From contig DHMW01000089.1 of assembly GCA_002405995.1 (NCBI GenBank), positions 4,830 to 10,120 of the forward strand: a DNA stretch of 5,291 bases, in the 5' to 3' direction. The position numbers were made by a program, and so were the translations under genes. This DNA is from Oscillospiraceae bacterium UBA4632 (GTDB taxonomy: Bacteria; Bacillota; Clostridia; Oscillospirales; Oscillospiraceae). Positions 4,308 to 5,291 of the stretch are shown here, piece after piece. Under the pieces are notes generated by a model. It did not search any database and was not told the DNA's origin. It saw only the letters and a list, made by a program, of their open reading frames with translations. Numbering within the stretch: position 1 is the stretch's first letter; each line of letters starts with the position of its first letter.

Positions 4308-5291
4308 TTACAGCAGCTCGGTCAGGTGCAGGTGCTTGACAACGGCGGCGCAGCGGGGGCAGAGGCCCTCGGTGTCCGCCTCGAGCGAGTGCTTCCAGCA
4401 GCGCGGGCACTTCGTGCCGGCGGCGTTATCGACCCGGACGTCCAGCGCGCCGCCTTCCTCCAGCTCGACCTTGGAGACGATGAAGATGTCGGCCAGCGCC
4501 TCGGGGCTTTCGTCGGCAAGGAAGCGGTCGCTCTCGGGTACGGTCAGGTGCACGTCGGCCTCCAGGCTCTTGCCGATGACCTTGGCGGCGCGCGCCTCCT
4601 CCAGCTTGCCGTTGACCACGTTGCGCACCTCGATGATGCGCTCCCAGCGCGCCATGGTCTCATCGTCGAGGGCATAGGCGGTAAAGGGCTTGTTCATCTC
4701 GTTGAGCACGACGTTGCGCGCGTCGTCCGCGCCGGTGTGCGGCATGGCGAGCCAGATCTCGTCGCAGGTAAAGGCGAGGATCGGCGCAAAGAGCTTAGAA
4801 AGCGTGTGGAGCGTGAGGTAGAGCGCGGTCTGTGCGCTGCGGCGGGAGGCGCTCTCCGCGCCGTCGCAGTACAGTCGGTCCTTGACGATATCGAGGTAGA
4901 AGCTCGAAAGCGTCGTCACGCAGAAGTCGTTCACCGCGTGGGTGATCATGTGGAACTCATAGCCACAGTAGGACTGCTCGGCCTTTTCGATCAGCTCGTT
5001 GAGCTTCGTGAGCAGCCAGCGGTCGAGCACGGGCATATCCTCGCTCTTTGTGAGCTTTTCCGGGTCGAAATCAACGAGGTTGTCGAGCATGAACTTGCAG
5101 GTGTTGCGGAACTTGAGGTAGTTCTGGCTCAGCTGCTTGAAGATCTCCTTCGAGCAGCGCACGTCCGCGTGATAGTCCGCGCTGGCTGCCCACAGGCGCA
5201 GGATGTCCGCGCCGTTCTGATTGAACACGTCCGCGGGATCGACGCCGTTGCCAAGGCTCTTGTGCATGGCGCGGCCCTCGCCGTCCACGGT
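4308..5291 (-). CDS. ileS: Isoleucyl-tRNA synthetase, C-terminal part (partial)
   Basis: Isoleucyl-tRNA synthetase charges tRNA-Ile with isoleucine using ATP, in the cytosol. The window holds the last 327 residues of a protein usually near 930 residues; the rest, including the Rossmann-fold HIGH motif and the editing domain, lies beyond the right edge. The fragment opens with DGEGRAMHKSLGNGVDP, the KMSKS-loop region, here in the form AMHKS (fragment residues 8-12, bases 5256-5270). LRLWAASADYHADVRCS follows. Then comes the anticodon-binding helical domain (about residues 65-225, including LDRWLLTKLNELI and FCVTTLSSFYLDIVKDRLY). A C-terminal zinc-binding segment carries CPRCW and CPRC, with cysteines at fragment residues 295, 298, 311 and 314 (4350-4409), as in bacterial enzymes of the E. 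coli type. The reading frame is intact to its TAA stop, and a hairpin follows 4 nt later. Confidence 0.95.
   Translation of the reverse strand, partial: TVDGEGRAMHKSLGNGVDPADVFNQNGADILRLWAASADYHADVRCSKEIFKQLSQNYLKFRNTCKFMLDNLVDFDPEKLTKSEDMPVLDRWLLTKLNELIEKAEQSYCGYEFHMITHAVNDFCVTTLSSFYLDIVKDRLYCDGAESASRRSAQTALYLTLHTLSKLFAPILAFTCDEIWLAMPHTGADDARNVVLNEMNKPFTAYALDDETMARWERIIEVRNVVNGKLEEARAAKVIGKSLEADVHLTVPESDRFLADESPEALADIFIVSKVELEEGGALDVRVDNAAGTKCPRCWKHSLEADTEGLCPRCAAVVKHLHLTELL

Overview
The window is GC-rich, densely coded bacterial DNA that reads as a Gram-positive anaerobe. A high-GC member of the Clostridia (Oscillospiraceae-like gut bacteria) is my best inference. It rests on strong AGGAGG-type ribosome binding sites, sigma-A-like promoters with 17-nt spacers, rho-independent terminators in the gene junctions, and a QueT-type ECF transporter subunit. 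No mobile element, CRISPR array, tRNA or rRNA was seen.

Layout. Positions 1-27 look like the last codons of an upstream gene. They are followed after 17 nt by a plus-strand formimidoylglutamase gene (hutG-like, 45-1052), which suggests the tail of a histidine-utilization operon. A perfect 13-bp bidirectional terminator hairpin separates it from a convergent minus-strand gene for an unrecognised 156-residue protein with a charged helical C-terminus (1125-1595). That gene and a plus-strand RlmI-like rRNA methyltransferase gene (1822-3057) diverge from a 226-nt intergenic region with one good promoter in each direction. A second terminator closes the methyltransferase gene.

The rest is transcribed leftward. 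In order of transcription it holds the 3' third of isoleucyl-tRNA synthetase (ileS, cut by the window edge), a strong hairpin, a queT-like queuosine-precursor transporter S component (3725-4213), and a small HAD-fold protein (3117-3557) with its own near-consensus promoter.

Functional themes are translation (ileS, rRNA methylation, supply of a tRNA-modification precursor) and histidine catabolism (hutG). These are mostly ordinary housekeeping genes. I found no convincing new multi-gene system. The most unusual object is the HAD protein: the nucleophile Asp of motif I and the acidic metal ligand of motif IV are both replaced and the cap domain is nearly absent, so it looks like a pseudo-phosphatase. 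Lesser oddities are Cys in place of the first Asp of the third metal motif in HutG, an AMHKS variant of KMSKS in IleRS, and a leader hairpin in front of the unknown gene.
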